From CAZDVQ01 sp964508975 (GTDB lineage Bacteria > Bacteroidota > Bacteroidia > Chitinophagales > Saprospiraceae): a DNA stretch of 64,000 nt. Numbering within the stretch: the first letter of the stretch is position 1; the number at the start of each line of letters is the position of its first letter. Location of the stretch: the NCBI GenBank assembly GCA_964508975.1, contig CAZDVQ010000008.1, positions 41,405 through 105,404 on the forward strand. Direction: 5' to 3'. The translations under genes and the position numbers were made by a program. Below the pieces are notes generated by a model. That model was given only the letters and a program-made list of their open reading frames with translations, did no database searches and had not been told where the DNA came from. Positions 32,650-41,324 of this stretch are shown piece by piece.

Positions 32650-35181
32650 ATGAGAGCAAATTTACAAACCTATTTTTCACTCCTTTTCGTTCTATACTTA
32701 TGCAACGTTGGAGTGGCGCAATCTACTTACCGTACGGCAATTGAAATCTCTGAACAAGCATCGGCTGCATTGACTAATTATCAAGTTGATTTGACCATCA
32801 ACACAGCAAGCCTCATTGCACAAGGGAAGATGAATTCCAATGGCTCTGACCTCCGCTTTTATTCGGATTCATGCCTTACTACAGCACTGTCGCACTGGGT
32901 TGAATCTGGCATGAATACAGCTTCAACGCTAGTTTGGGTGCTCGTACCTGCTATTCCTGCAAACGCTACAACTACCATTTACATGGGCTATGGCGATCTC
33001 TCGGCTGTAAGCATGTCTAGTTTCGCATCTACTTTCCCCAATGCTATCATTTCTGGTGGAAATCCTTTAAGCCTGACCGGTAACATTGTGACAGATTGGT
33101 TCCAACTTGACGCTGCCGATATCCTGACACTTATTAACGGATCAACGCTATCCATCAACGCTCGAAAAATCATCATCAACGGCACCGTTAATGGCAACGG
33201 TGCAGGTTATGCTGGCGGAGCATCTGGCTCAGGTACGGGTAACATAGGCGGAGGCCCCGGCGGTGGAACGCCTGCCAGCCCCATGAACAGTGGCTCTGGA
33301 GGCGGTAGCTACGGTGGCGTTGGTGGTACTGGTGGTTTTGATCCAGGTGACGCTCCGGGTACCGGCGGGGCCATCTACGGCACTGCATCAGGTACCGATT
33401 TCGATATGGGCTCTGGCGGTGCAGCATCTGACTTGAATTTTGGTGGTGCTGGCGGTGGTGCTTTATTACTATCCGCTGCATATATAAATATTGCTGGTAC
33501 CATCAACATGAACGGAACATCTGCACAACAACCCGGCGGTGGGCGTGGAGCCGGCGGTGGAGCAGGTGGCAGCGTTGTCTCTATCGGAAAGGATATCGTG
33601 TTCAGTGGTGTAATTAATGCAAACGGTGGCTCTGGATCCATTGGAACAAGTACTGCTAATGACGATGGCGGAAGTGGTTCTGGTGGAAGGATCAAATTTA
33701 TCGCTACAGGAGTTATTACTAATACTGGAACAACTTCAGTAGCGGGCGGTCCTGTTGGCACTAATGGTACAGGCGGCGCGCCTACAATCGGAGGAACTGG
33801 CACTGTATTTTCAGGTTCATTTGTTGCCATCGACGATTTAGTGATCAGCCAGAACCCTGAAATTAGTTTAAATTTCACAGCCTCTATTTCAGGTAGTTTA
33901 GTGGCTTGCGATGGAGAAACAATCACCCTTTCTGGTGGTGTAGGCTATACAAGTTATCTATGGAACACTGCACAAACTACCGCTTCTATCAATGTGACTA
34001 CAAGCGGAACTTATGTGCTCACCGCTGAAGCACCTTTCGGTTGCGGCTTTTTGGATGTAGTAAACGTAACCGTTAACTTCAATCCATTACCAGTTATTAA
34101 TACAGCGCCTACTGCATCGTTTTGTACAGCTTCTGCCGTATTGCTTAATGCGGGTGCTGGTTTTAGCACCTATAACTGGTCAAACGGAACGACAACACAA
34201 ACCAATACTATTACTTCAGGCGGAGTATATACCGTTACTGTTTCTAACGCTAATGGCTGTACCGCCAGTGCAAATGTCGTAGTCAGTGAAAACCCACTAC
34301 CAGTAATAAATATCGCATCTACGGCATCGTTCTGTGCATCGTCGTCTGTAATCCTTGATGCAGGTGCGGGTTTTAGTACCTACAGCTGGTCAAACGGAAC
34401 GACAACACAAACTAATACTATTACTTCCGGCGGAGCATATACCCTTACAGTTGCTGATGCCAATGGCTGTATTGCCAGTGCTAATGTCAATGTCACTGAA
34501 AATCCGCTACCTGTATTAAATATTGCATCTACTGTATCGTTCTGTGCATCGTCGTCTGCTATCCTTGATGCAGGTGCAGGTTTTAGCGCCTACAGCTGGT
34601 CAAACGGAACTGCAACACAAACCAATACCGTTACTTCCGGTGGAACGTATTCCGTTACAGTGACCAATGCCAATGGTTGTGCCAATAGCGCGCCAATTAC
34701 GGTCACCGAAAACCCACTACCAATTCTTACCGCCACAAGCACTGGAAACGATGGAACGATCGACTTGACAGTTGCAAGCGGAACCCCAGGATTTACCTAT
34801 CTCTGGGATAACGGAGCCGGAACAAATCAAGATCCAACCGGATTAGCATCCAACACGTACAGCGTAACTGTAACCGATGCTGCTGGATGTACCAGTACAC
34901 TAAGCATTACGATTCAAAATACAGTTGGTACCAATGAATTGGCCAAGGCTTTCCATGTATTCCCCAATCCAACTTCTGGCGTTTTTAATATTCAAACGAA
35001 TCAAGCTTTTGACGTCACCACTGGAGTAATCTATGACAATCTAGGCCGTATCGTTCAAGAAATTGATTTCAACGGAATGCAAAACATCAGCATCGATTTG
35101 AGCAATTACGAACCCGGTATTTATGCCTTGGTCATGCTTGTAAACAATGAATTGGTCAACTTAAGGGTTGTCGTTCAATAA
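32650..35181 (+). CDS. Large secreted adhesin-like protein: DUF2341, glycine-rich region, three repeats, T9SS domain
   Basis: 843 residues. Signal peptide about 1-24. A DUF2341-like domain (YRTAIEISEQ, GSDLRFYSDSC, ATTTIYMGYGD) runs to about 120. A region extremely rich in Gly, Ser and Thr (about 175-385, GGGPGGGTPAS, GGGRGAGGGAGG) follows. Then an Ig-like repeat and three near-identical 70-residue repeats starting ENPLPVINIASTASFCASSS (about 480-690) and an SprB-type repeat. A type A T9SS sorting domain (FHVFPNPTSGVFNIQ, IYDNLGRIVQ, YEPGIYALVM) closes the protein. Probably a surface adhesin or matrix protein. The near-identical repeats suggest recent duplication. Confidence 0.88.
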   Translation: MRANLQTYFSLLFVLYLCNVGVAQSTYRTAIEISEQASAALTNYQVDLTINTASLIAQGKMNSNGSDLRFYSDSCLTTALSHWVESGMNTASTLVWVLVPAIPANATTTIYMGYGDLSAVSMSSFASTFPNAIISGGNPLSLTGNIVTDWFQLDAADILTLINGSTLSINARKIIINGTVNGNGAGYAGGASGSGTGNIGGGPGGGTPASPMNSGSGGGSYGGVGGTGGFDPGDAPGTGGAIYGTASGTDFDMGSGGAASDLNFGGAGGGALLLSAAYINIAGTINMNGTSAQQPGGGRGAGGGAGGSVVSIGKDIVFSGVINANGGSGSIGTSTANDDGGSGSGGRIKFIATGVITNTGTTSVAGGPVGTNGTGGAPTIGGTGTVFSGSFVAIDDLVISQNPEISLNFTASISGSLVACDGETITLSGGVGYTSYLWNTAQTTASINVTTSGTYVLTAEAPFGCGFLDVVNVTVNFNPLPVINTAPTASFCTASAVLLNAGAGFSTYNWSNGTTTQTNTITSGGVYTVTVSNANGCTASANVVVSENPLPVINIASTASFCASSSVILDAGAGFSTYSWSNGTTTQTNTITSGGAYTLTVADANGCIASANVNVTENPLPVLNIASTVSFCASSSAILDAGAGFSAYSWSNGTATQTNTVTSGGTYSVTVTNANGCANSAPITVTENPLPILTATSTGNDGTIDLTVASGTPGFTYLWDNGAGTNQDPTGLASNTYSVTVTDAAGCTSTLSITIQNTVGTNELAKAFHVFPNPTSGVFNIQTNQAFDVTTGVIYDNLGRIVQEIDFNGMQNISIDLSNYEPGIYALVMLVNNELVNLRVVVQ

Positions 35182-35203
35182 ATTAGGCTTTAAATAGAAA
35201 ACC

Positions 35204-35240
35204 GAAGAGGCTCTTGGAAACAAGGGCCTCTATTTTTTTG
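35204..35240 (+). terminator. Terminator of the adhesin gene
   Basis: Stem GAGGCTCTTG / CAAGGGCCTC with a GAAA loop, followed by seven T within TATTTTTTTG. Confidence 0.82.
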
Positions 35241-35244
35241 TCTT

Positions 35245-35347
35245 TTTTGGGGCGTTGCGCCGCATGCGCGTCGCCGCTGTCCTCCGGGTGCGCTAAACGC
35301 TTAGTGCTTCGCACCGGGGCTTCGCCCCGCCCTCCGGCCAGCTAACG
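35245..35347 (+). repeat. GC-rich TTTTTGGGCG element, copy 9
   Basis: TTTTTGGGGCGTTGCGCCGC followed by the same blocks as copy 8, ending CCTCCGGCCAGCTAACGC; it runs into the next inverted repeat. Confidence 0.8.
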
Positions 35348-35577
35348 CGCCGCCGCCATGAATGGCGGCGGGAGACGAGGCATACCTCGTCTCTACATTA
35401 GGTTGGGGATGTCTAGCATGTTGTACCTCCGGAATTGCTCGAATACCATGCGGCGGCCATGGCCGCCATTGCGCTAGCAAGGCCCGTCAGCCACGCAGTA
35501 CCAAACCAAATCGGCCCATTGTAGAGACGAGGCATGCCTCGTCTCCTGCCGTCATTCATGACGGCGGCGCGTTAGCG
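35338..35577. repeat. Nested inverted repeat with two palindromic modules
   Basis: Left arm 35338-35393 and right arm 35522-35577 are inverted copies of about 55 bp. Each arm has a GCCGCC-ATGAAT-GGCGGC palindrome (right arm GCCGTC..GACGGC) followed by GAGACGAGGC-AT-GCCTCGTCTC. The base changes keep the inner stems paired. The spacer holds a second GCGGCCATGGCCGCC palindrome. Confidence 0.75.
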
Positions 35578-35589
35578 ATTCCTGTACGG

Positions 35590-35700
35590 TTTATGCCTAA
35601 ACGGCTTGCCGCCACGGGTGTTCTGTTGTTGCGCTAAACCCCGGGTTGCGCTACGCTTAACCCGCGGCTAGGAAAAGGGGCTGCCCGAAGGGCAGCGGCG
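35590..35700. repeat. CAAACGGCTTGCCGCC module, second copy
   Basis: CTAAACGGCTTGCCGCCACGG, read in part, then CCCCGGGTTGCGCTACGCTT, AACCCGCGGCTA and GGGGCTGCCCGAAGGGCAGC. Related to 18470-18550 and, reversed, 17985-18045. Downstream 35701-35845 is AT-rich with no feature seen. Confidence 0.6.
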
Positions 35701-35845
35701 GGAACTTGTAAACTTGTGCTCTATTATGGATAGTGTTAAATAATTGGGTGTATTTCACATTTTTTGGCAAATAAATATAGTTTAATATTAAAATGGTCTA
35801 TAATTTTATTTTTAAATAATTGAGTTTTAATCGTAGAAAGTAGTT

Positions 35846-36760
35846 TCATTTAAGGTAATTTTCGATTTGTTGCTTGGCGTTCTTAAGCAAGTCTAAGTAT
35901 GACTTTATTGCTTGAATATGTGATGAATATATATGCTCAATATCGATGTAAGCAGAGTTAACTTCATTCGCAATATCATTAACTTCTACAGCATTATAGT
36001 CTTCTGGAATAAATTCAATAGAAATCTCTATGAGGGGAACAACAAAACGCTCTGTAAATAATTTTCGATCCTTTAGTCTGTTTTTATAAATAACATCTAT
36101 ATCATTAAGTATTTTATTCCTAAGTCTCGAGTATTCTATCATAAATTTGTCGTCTGATCTAAAGTTCCAAGTTTTTACATCTCCTTGATGTTGATAGTTA
36201 ATACTTCTTTGGTTGCATAACTCGAAATATTTTGTAGATAGTAGTTTTCTATAAAAATAGAACTTGTTTTCATGGAAACCATATTTTTTCATATATGTTT
36301 TGAACTCATCTCGAAGTGAATTTTTAAAATCACTCAGTGTATAAAGAGTAGATAAAAGTTTGTTCACAGCATCAATTCTACCCTGATTTACTAAACCAAT
36401 ATCCTTGTAGATGTAATTTAAATTTATAAATTGGAGGAAATCAACTTGCACTCCGGGTTGAATACTTAAAGAAAAATCTCCATTTTTGGTATATACTTCT
36501 AAGATATTTATTTGTTGTTCTATGGCAAATTTCAATTGTGTCAAACTGTTCTTAAAAAGGCTGATTTCTGATTTTTGGATTTCGTTTTCTTCTGTTGCTT
36601 TGTCATTCTTTTCATTCGAATAAATTCGGTTAGCTATCAAGAAACCGCCCCAAACACTAAAAATACTAATTAAAGAAGTTAAGACAAGTGAAAACCAGTC
36701 AAACCAGTTAGGGTTTGATTCGGCAAACTCTCCAAATTGAAAAGAAAAAAAAGAGCTCAT
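35846..36760 (-). CDS. Membrane-anchored protein with long helical cytoplasmic part; candidate partner of the STAND protein
   Basis: 304 residues, AT-rich. One transmembrane segment near the N terminus (about 20-42, FSLVLTSLISIFSVWGGFLIA), then KNDKATEENEIQKSEIS and a long, mostly helical, charged region to the end (helical pattern IEQQINILEVYTKNGDFSLSI, FTERFVVPLIEISIEFI, SYLDLLKNAKQQIENYL). No catalytic motif is recognised. It lies 219 bases downstream of the phosphoesterase-STAND gene on the same strand, with no promoter match in the gap, so co-transcription is plausible. The single N-terminal anchor plus coiled region could be a membrane effector or sensor; that is inference. Confidence 0.65.
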   Translation of the reverse strand: MSSFFSFQFGEFAESNPNWFDWFSLVLTSLISIFSVWGGFLIANRIYSNEKNDKATEENEIQKSEISLFKNSLTQLKFAIEQQINILEVYTKNGDFSLSIQPGVQVDFLQFINLNYIYKDIGLVNQGRIDAVNKLLSTLYTLSDFKNSLRDEFKTYMKKYGFHENKFYFYRKLLSTKYFELCNQRSINYQHQGDVKTWNFRSDDKFMIEYSRLRNKILNDIDVIYKNRLKDRKLFTERFVVPLIEISIEFIPEDYNAVEVNDIANEVNSAYIDIEHIYSSHIQAIKSYLDLLKNAKQQIENYLK

Positions 36761-36979
36761 TTAATTGAAATTGGGGAGTAATAAATTCTATTTGACATCC
36801 AAAATCGAAGTTAAGAAAAAAAGCACAACAATTCAAACTTTCTATAAATTAAAAAGCAGCTTTAGTTTCTAGTCTTGAGTTCTGGGGAACGTTTGAAAGT
36901 GTAGCGATATGCCTCTGTAGGTAAAGTAGACATTGTCAATCATTGATATAAGAAACCCAATATTATATTCAACGACAAG

Positions 36980-39900
36980 CTAATAGTCTATTTTCAATTG
37001 AGACATTGCTTCTTCTTTCCTTTTTCTTAAAACTTCAGCAACATACTTCTTTGCTTTTTTCTTGTTTAGACCTCTAGATTTTACAAGAAGTTCAGCGAGT
37101 TGTTTTTCAAAGGCTGGTAACAAAGAGCTATTCATAGGTCTAAACATGTAGTATAAAAAAACCTTCAAAAAGCAAAGTTCAAGAATAAAAACGTTATCGA
37201 CCTTTTCAATAACATTATTAATATATTGAACATAGTCCTTTAGTTTCATATCTGAATATATGAATCCGGTTAAATACAATTCGTATTGAGAAAGTTCTTT
37301 CTTATCTTGTTTAAGATAGTTTTTAATTTTTAGTTCGAGAGGAGTTTCTAAAAAATCGGTGCCAATCCAACTTAATAACATTAATTGATTTATTATTGGG
37401 GCGATTGTAATAAACAGTGCAGGCGGTAATGGCAACTCATCTTCTTTATTATTTGCTAGATTATAAGCAATTATCGATTGGAGATAAATCCCATATTTTG
37501 CAGCTTTATTAACGATGATATCTAAACTTTCATTAATGAATACTGGATTTTTTACGTTTTCACTATTCTTTAATACTCTGGCTGCAAGTTCAAGAACATG
37601 ATAAAACTTCTTTTTATAGTCAACTTGTCTTTTCGCTTTTATACTGTCGTTAACGGGAAGCATTTCTAACTGTGACCCCAAAGCTTCTTCAATCTCATCG
37701 TCTGAAAGTTTTTTGCTTTTCGTTTGCGTGATAAAATTTGTTGGGTTTATATGCTTTAAAATGAAGGATTCATTGGGAAAATATTTGTCTACGTTTTGAT
37801 TAATAAACTTATCAATATCAAGATATGCTTCTTGCAATTTCTTCATTGAAAATTCAAGTGTATCAAAGTCATCTCTTTTCCTCCCGGTATGATAATCAAT
37901 CTCATCTATAAAGGATAAAAATTTCTCGTCAGAAAAGACTTCAGATTTAAATTCAGCGTCTTTATCAATGTTAAGCGATAAAAAGAATTTAAAAAAAGCG
38001 TCATATCGAAAACGAATACAATTGTTGTGTATCTCTCTTTTTAAAATACCCTTTTCAACAAATTCATTTAGCTTTTCGTATGCAGATAATCTATTTAGCT
38101 GATTAAGATCGAAATTGTCTTGAAAGCATTTGATTGCATCTTTTTCTGACAAGGATAGATTATTTTCAACTTCTCCGCTTTTATGCATTTTGAGAGCTAA
38201 CTCAGTTAAAAGTTCGATTTTCTTTTCAAAATTATATGAGCCTGCCTTTACGTTGTCTAGCTTTAGACCTTCTAATATAAACGTAAGGAACTGTTGTACA
38301 AGGTTTGCCTTGTTAATTGGTTTGAAATTTTCTTGTTTTTCAACTATCCAAAGATATAGAGACACAGAGAAAAAGGTTCTAGGAATACGCAGTATTTCAA
38401 AAACTTTTATTAGTTTCTCCAAATTATTTTGAATCCATTCAGAGTCTCTTCTTCTGAACCATTTTATGGCTAATTCTTTAAATTCTTTAGCCCCAACGCT
38501 ACCAATGAAAAGTGGTTTAAATTCTTTGCAAGATTCATCCCCTGACTTTTTCGCAAAAATAGTACTTTCAGATGTTAGTAAAGTATCAATTTCAATCGAA
38601 GTCGTAATTACTAATTTATTAAGTGGATAGTCATCTATAAATCGCTTTAATCGATTGATTGCGTGTTCATATTCTTCATTTTCAATATAATTATCAATTA
38701 ATAGAAGTAGTTTCCCCTCAGCTAGCATTTCCTCGACTTCCTCATGGCTAGGCTCATTCAAAAACGCCTTTACTAAAGGTTTAATATCTTTCCTCTTGAG
38801 TTCTGAAAAGTCTATCTCAACTGGTATTATTTGGTAATTCGTAAAAGAATTTGACGCTTCAATAAATATCTTATTCAATAAAGTTGACTTTCCAGTTTCT
38901 TTATCACCTATGATTAATATGTTCTTTTCAGATTTAAGAATTTCTGAAAGTGAAAAAAGATATAAATCGTCGTCTATATCATTGAGAACAATTGGTTTTT
39001 CTGTCAGTTTAGGAAGAACAAAAATTTCATTAATACTTCTTGGTGCAATTGAATCGGTCCCATGTATAACTAAAGAATTATTCATTAATTCTTGTTTCGC
39101 CTTGCATGTTTTATCAGTTAGAACTAAATATTTATTGAAATTTTCATCATTTGCGGATATTTTCAGCGTTTCGTAACATTCACCATTCGTACTTGTATCA
39201 ACGTCTTTGTCAAACTCAATTCGAGAGTGAATATATTTTCTGAATTTACAATGAATATCAAAATCCCCAGTAGCTGTTTTTTCAAAATCTAAAATTGAAT
39301 ATCCTGGTTTGAAAGTATCAATATTTTCCCTGGGGTTGCTGAAAGCTGTTTTAGCTACAGAAGTAAATAGTTTATTTCTTGTTCCAAATGTGTATAGATT
39401 ATCTGCTCTGTGAGTATGGCCGCACAAAAGAATATGAAACTTATTTGAGTGTAAAAAAGCAGTAAGTTCATTTTTGTCAACTTCACTTATTGTCTCAATG
39501 GGGTGATGAATCAAAGCAATATTTAAAGTAGTACCTTTGGAATTGAAGAAGTCATTAGCATTAAGTATTTGCTTTGTTCCAAAAAGTAATTTATCGGATG
39601 GGAGTTTACTGGAACATCGCCATGCTGAATTAAAGGCGCCAATACCAACTTTTGAACCATTAATATCAAGAACAAAACATGATTCAAAATTGGTTAAATA
39701 GCATTCCGTATTACCTGAGTAAAACCTCTTTTCAAATTCAGTAAATGTTTGGATTCGTTCAATTCCGGGATGGATTGTTGATTTATAGTCATCTAGGTAT
39801 TTGTTGATGCGTTCAATATTATTAAACTTGTCAATAATACCGCTTTCTACTATATCATCAATATTTGATTCATTCACATCATGATTACCAGGAATAAATA

Positions 39901-40159
39901 AAAATCTAGTTTTATCAAGTTTTAATGCAAGTAGTATAGGAGTTATAAATTCTTTTTCTACGATTTCATAAACGTCTTCCCCATCTTTAAAACTAGAACC
40001 ACCTTTATCGACTAAATCACCTGTCAACACAACTAAATCAACTGACTTTTCATCCTGCCAAAAAAGCAAATCCTTGATTAATGCCGTTAAGTAAAATTGT
40101 TTGAATAGAGTAAGGTTATCTTTTGACAGATGTAAGTCACTTAAGTGGATTATTCTCAT
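36980..40159 (-). CDS. Calcineurin-like metallophosphoesterase fused to a STAND/NACHT-type NTPase
   Basis: 1059 residues, AT-rich. Residues about 1-290 carry all calcineurin-like phosphoesterase metal motifs: Asp8-x-His10 (SDLH), Gly47-Asp48 (TGDLVD), GNHD at 91-94, His218-His219 and GHTH at 247-250. After a linker comes a P-loop NTPase with Walker A GDKETGKS at 418-425, Walker B LLLLIDN with Asp489, and a VITTS sensor-like strand. Then follow a helical STAND-type region with an FRYDAFFKFFLSL motif that resembles the NACHT F-H-x-F-x-E-F-F block, and about 330 residues of helical C-terminal sensor. Nuclease/phosphoesterase plus STAND is the architecture of bacterial innate-immunity proteins. 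Own promoter upstream; candidate partner at 35846. Confidence 0.88.
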   Translation of the reverse strand: MRIIHLSDLHLSKDNLTLFKQFYLTALIKDLLFWQDEKSVDLVVLTGDLVDKGGSSFKDGEDVYEIVEKEFITPILLALKLDKTRFLFIPGNHDVNESNIDDIVESGIIDKFNNIERINKYLDDYKSTIHPGIERIQTFTEFEKRFYSGNTECYLTNFESCFVLDINGSKVGIGAFNSAWRCSSKLPSDKLLFGTKQILNANDFFNSKGTTLNIALIHHPIETISEVDKNELTAFLHSNKFHILLCGHTHRADNLYTFGTRNKLFTSVAKTAFSNPRENIDTFKPGYSILDFEKTATGDFDIHCKFRKYIHSRIEFDKDVDTSTNGECYETLKISANDENFNKYLVLTDKTCKAKQELMNNSLVIHGTDSIAPRSINEIFVLPKLTEKPIVLNDIDDDLYLFSLSEILKSEKNILIIGDKETGKSTLLNKIFIEASNSFTNYQIIPVEIDFSELKRKDIKPLVKAFLNEPSHEEVEEMLAEGKLLLLIDNYIENEEYEHAINRLKRFIDDYPLNKLVITTSIEIDTLLTSESTIFAKKSGDESCKEFKPLFIGSVGAKEFKELAIKWFRRRDSEWIQNNLEKLIKVFEILRIPRTFFSVSLYLWIVEKQENFKPINKANLVQQFLTFILEGLKLDNVKAGSYNFEKKIELLTELALKMHKSGEVENNLSLSEKDAIKCFQDNFDLNQLNRLSAYEKLNEFVEKGILKREIHNNCIRFRYDAFFKFFLSLNIDKDAEFKSEVFSDEKFLSFIDEIDYHTGRKRDDFDTLEFSMKKLQEAYLDIDKFINQNVDKYFPNESFILKHINPTNFITQTKSKKLSDDEIEEALGSQLEMLPVNDSIKAKRQVDYKKKFYHVLELAARVLKNSENVKNPVFINESLDIIVNKAAKYGIYLQSIIAYNLANNKEDELPLPPALFITIAPIINQLMLLSWIGTDFLETPLELKIKNYLKQDKKELSQYELYLTGFIYSDMKLKDYVQYINNVIEKVDNVFILELCFLKVFLYYMFRPMNSSLLPAFEKQLAELLVKSRGLNKKKAKKYVAEVLRKRKEEAMSQLKIDY

Positions 40160-40221
40160 TCTTGTGTTTTTTAGGCTTGAGTTTAATAATTGTTATAATT
40201 ATTGATAGATATGCTGTACGG

Positions 40222-40285
40222 CTCGTAAATATACGAAACCAGCGCACTATTTCACAAAGATAAAAAACCATAACTAAAAACTCAA
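40222..40285 (-). promoter_or_regulatory. Promoter module of the STAND islet (TTG-N20-TATCTTTG-N19-CGTATATTTACGAG)
   Basis: Minus strand: TTG at 40283-40285, TATCTTTG at 40255-40262, and CGTATATTTACGAG at 40222-40235. The spacers of 20 and 19 bases are identical to those of the module at 48507-48570. The last box contains the palindrome CGTA-TATT-TACG and lies in the leader, 62 bases before the start codon. Confidence 0.78.
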
Positions 40286-40347
40286 GTACAAAGCATAAAA
40301 GTTATACACAACTTATAAACATCAGTATATCCAAATTTTAACCCCAC

Positions 40348-40560
40348 CAGAACACTACTCGGCCTAGCAGCTTGGAGGGCAGCCGCGTAGCGGCTGGTGC
40401 GTAGCACGGAGCACCGCGAACCCCGGAAAGGTGCGGCGGCGCGCAGCGACGCAGGCCCCAAAGCGAGTAAATGATGAATTGATGAAATGAATAAATGACG
40501 GAGCGATGAAATGATGCATTGACAGGGGATGATTTGACGAAATGATTAAATGAAGAACAG
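40348..40560 (-). repeat. GC-rich TTTTTGGGCG element, copy 10 (inverted), and ATGA-rich tract
   Basis: 40348-40462: starts CCAGAACACTACTCGGCC, as does the copy at 48630; includes GCAGCCGCGTAGCGGCTGG and ends GCGGCGCGCAGCGACGCAGG, CCCC. 40463-40545 is a degenerate ATGAAATGAT/GATGAATT repeat with near 7-bp spacing. Confidence 0.72.
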
Positions 40561-40581
40561 CACCCCAAGCCAATAAAACCT

Positions 40582-40589
40582 TACCTTTG
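40582..40589 (+). promoter_or_regulatory. Promoter -7 box TACCTTTG for the TetR gene
   Basis: Exact TAnnTTTG match 25 bases before the ATG at 40615. Confidence 0.58.
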
Positions 40590-40614
40590 CAGATTGAATC
40601 TAAACTAACCCCCA

Positions 40615-41214
40615 ATGGGCCGCAAACCATCTGACAAGTTAAGGACCGAGAACCACGACGTTAAACGCGCCTGGATAGCCATCCTCTCGCCCTTGTATTT
40701 GCAAAATGGCCTCAAACAATACTCCATGGACGATGTGGCGTCGCACCTGGGTATTAGCAAGGCCACCCTCTATAAATATTATGCTTCCCGACAGGAAATC
40801 CTGGAGGATATCCTGGCCGATAAACTGGAACAACTCAGCGTGTTTAAAGCACACTTGCTCGACCTCAGCATTCCCTACGAGGAACGTTACTTTAAAGCCG
40901 TGAAAGCCGCATCCATGCTCATGGCAGGCATTTCAAACCAGTTCCTGGCCGAGGTGAAAGAGTCGGACCGGGAGCTGTGGCGCCGCATCAAGGCGTTTCA
41001 AGCAGATGCCCTGGAGGCTGTACGCCTTTTTTACGAGCAAGGCATACAAGAGGGTATCCTGCATGATGCCAACCCAGCCATCTTGACCATGATCGACAAA
41101 ATGTTTATCCGGGCGGTATCTGACCCCAAGTTTTTGCTGGAACATAAGCTCGAACTGCAATCTACCTTCGAGGCGTATTTTTTGATGAAACACCGCGGTA
41201 TTTTTAAACAATAG
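40615..41214 (+). CDS. TetR/AcrR-family transcriptional regulator
   Basis: 199 residues. N-terminal helix-turn-helix with YSMDDVASHLGISKATLYKYYASRQEIL (about 36-64), the standard TetR DNA-binding signature. The C-terminal two-thirds is an all-helical ligand/dimer domain with ERYFKAVKAASMLMAGI and a QSTFEAYFLMKHRG end. It lies directly upstream of, and on the same strand as, the PaaE-type reductase, which has its own promoter; the regulator may control it. Ligand unknown. Confidence 0.88.
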   Translation: MGRKPSDKLRTENHDVKRAWIAILSPLYLQNGLKQYSMDDVASHLGISKATLYKYYASRQEILEDILADKLEQLSVFKAHLLDLSIPYEERYFKAVKAASMLMAGISNQFLAEVKESDRELWRRIKAFQADALEAVRLFYEQGIQEGILHDANPAILTMIDKMFIRAVSDPKFLLEHKLELQSTFEAYFLMKHRGIFKQ

Positions 41215-41217
41215 CAC

Positions 41218-41246
41218 TTGCCTTTCGTTATAGCTTGCTATCTTTG
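41218..41246 (+). promoter_or_regulatory. Promoter of the PaaE-like gene (TTG - N18 - TATCTTTG)
   Basis: TTG 41218-41220 overlaps the region just after the TetR stop; TATCTTTG 41239-41246 follows after 18 bases. The following direct repeat TTGCATTGCAATTCATGCATTG could be an operator. Confidence 0.65.
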
Positions 41247-41324
41247 CATTGCAATTCATGCATTGCATTTTCGTGAAACAAGGCTTGCAAACAAGCCACA
41301 TTTATCCATTTTTTACGTAGCAAA

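Noticed and set aside
36980..40159. Restriction-modification or Sbc-type nuclease (SbcD-like) instead of a STAND effector
   Set aside because: The phosphoesterase motifs recall SbcD, but there is no SbcC partner. The second half has a STAND-type P-loop with a NACHT-like block, not the SbcD capping domain.
41239..41324. Riboswitch in the leader of the PaaE-like gene
   Set aside because: The short direct repeats of TTGCATTG look more like an operator; no known riboswitch core was found.
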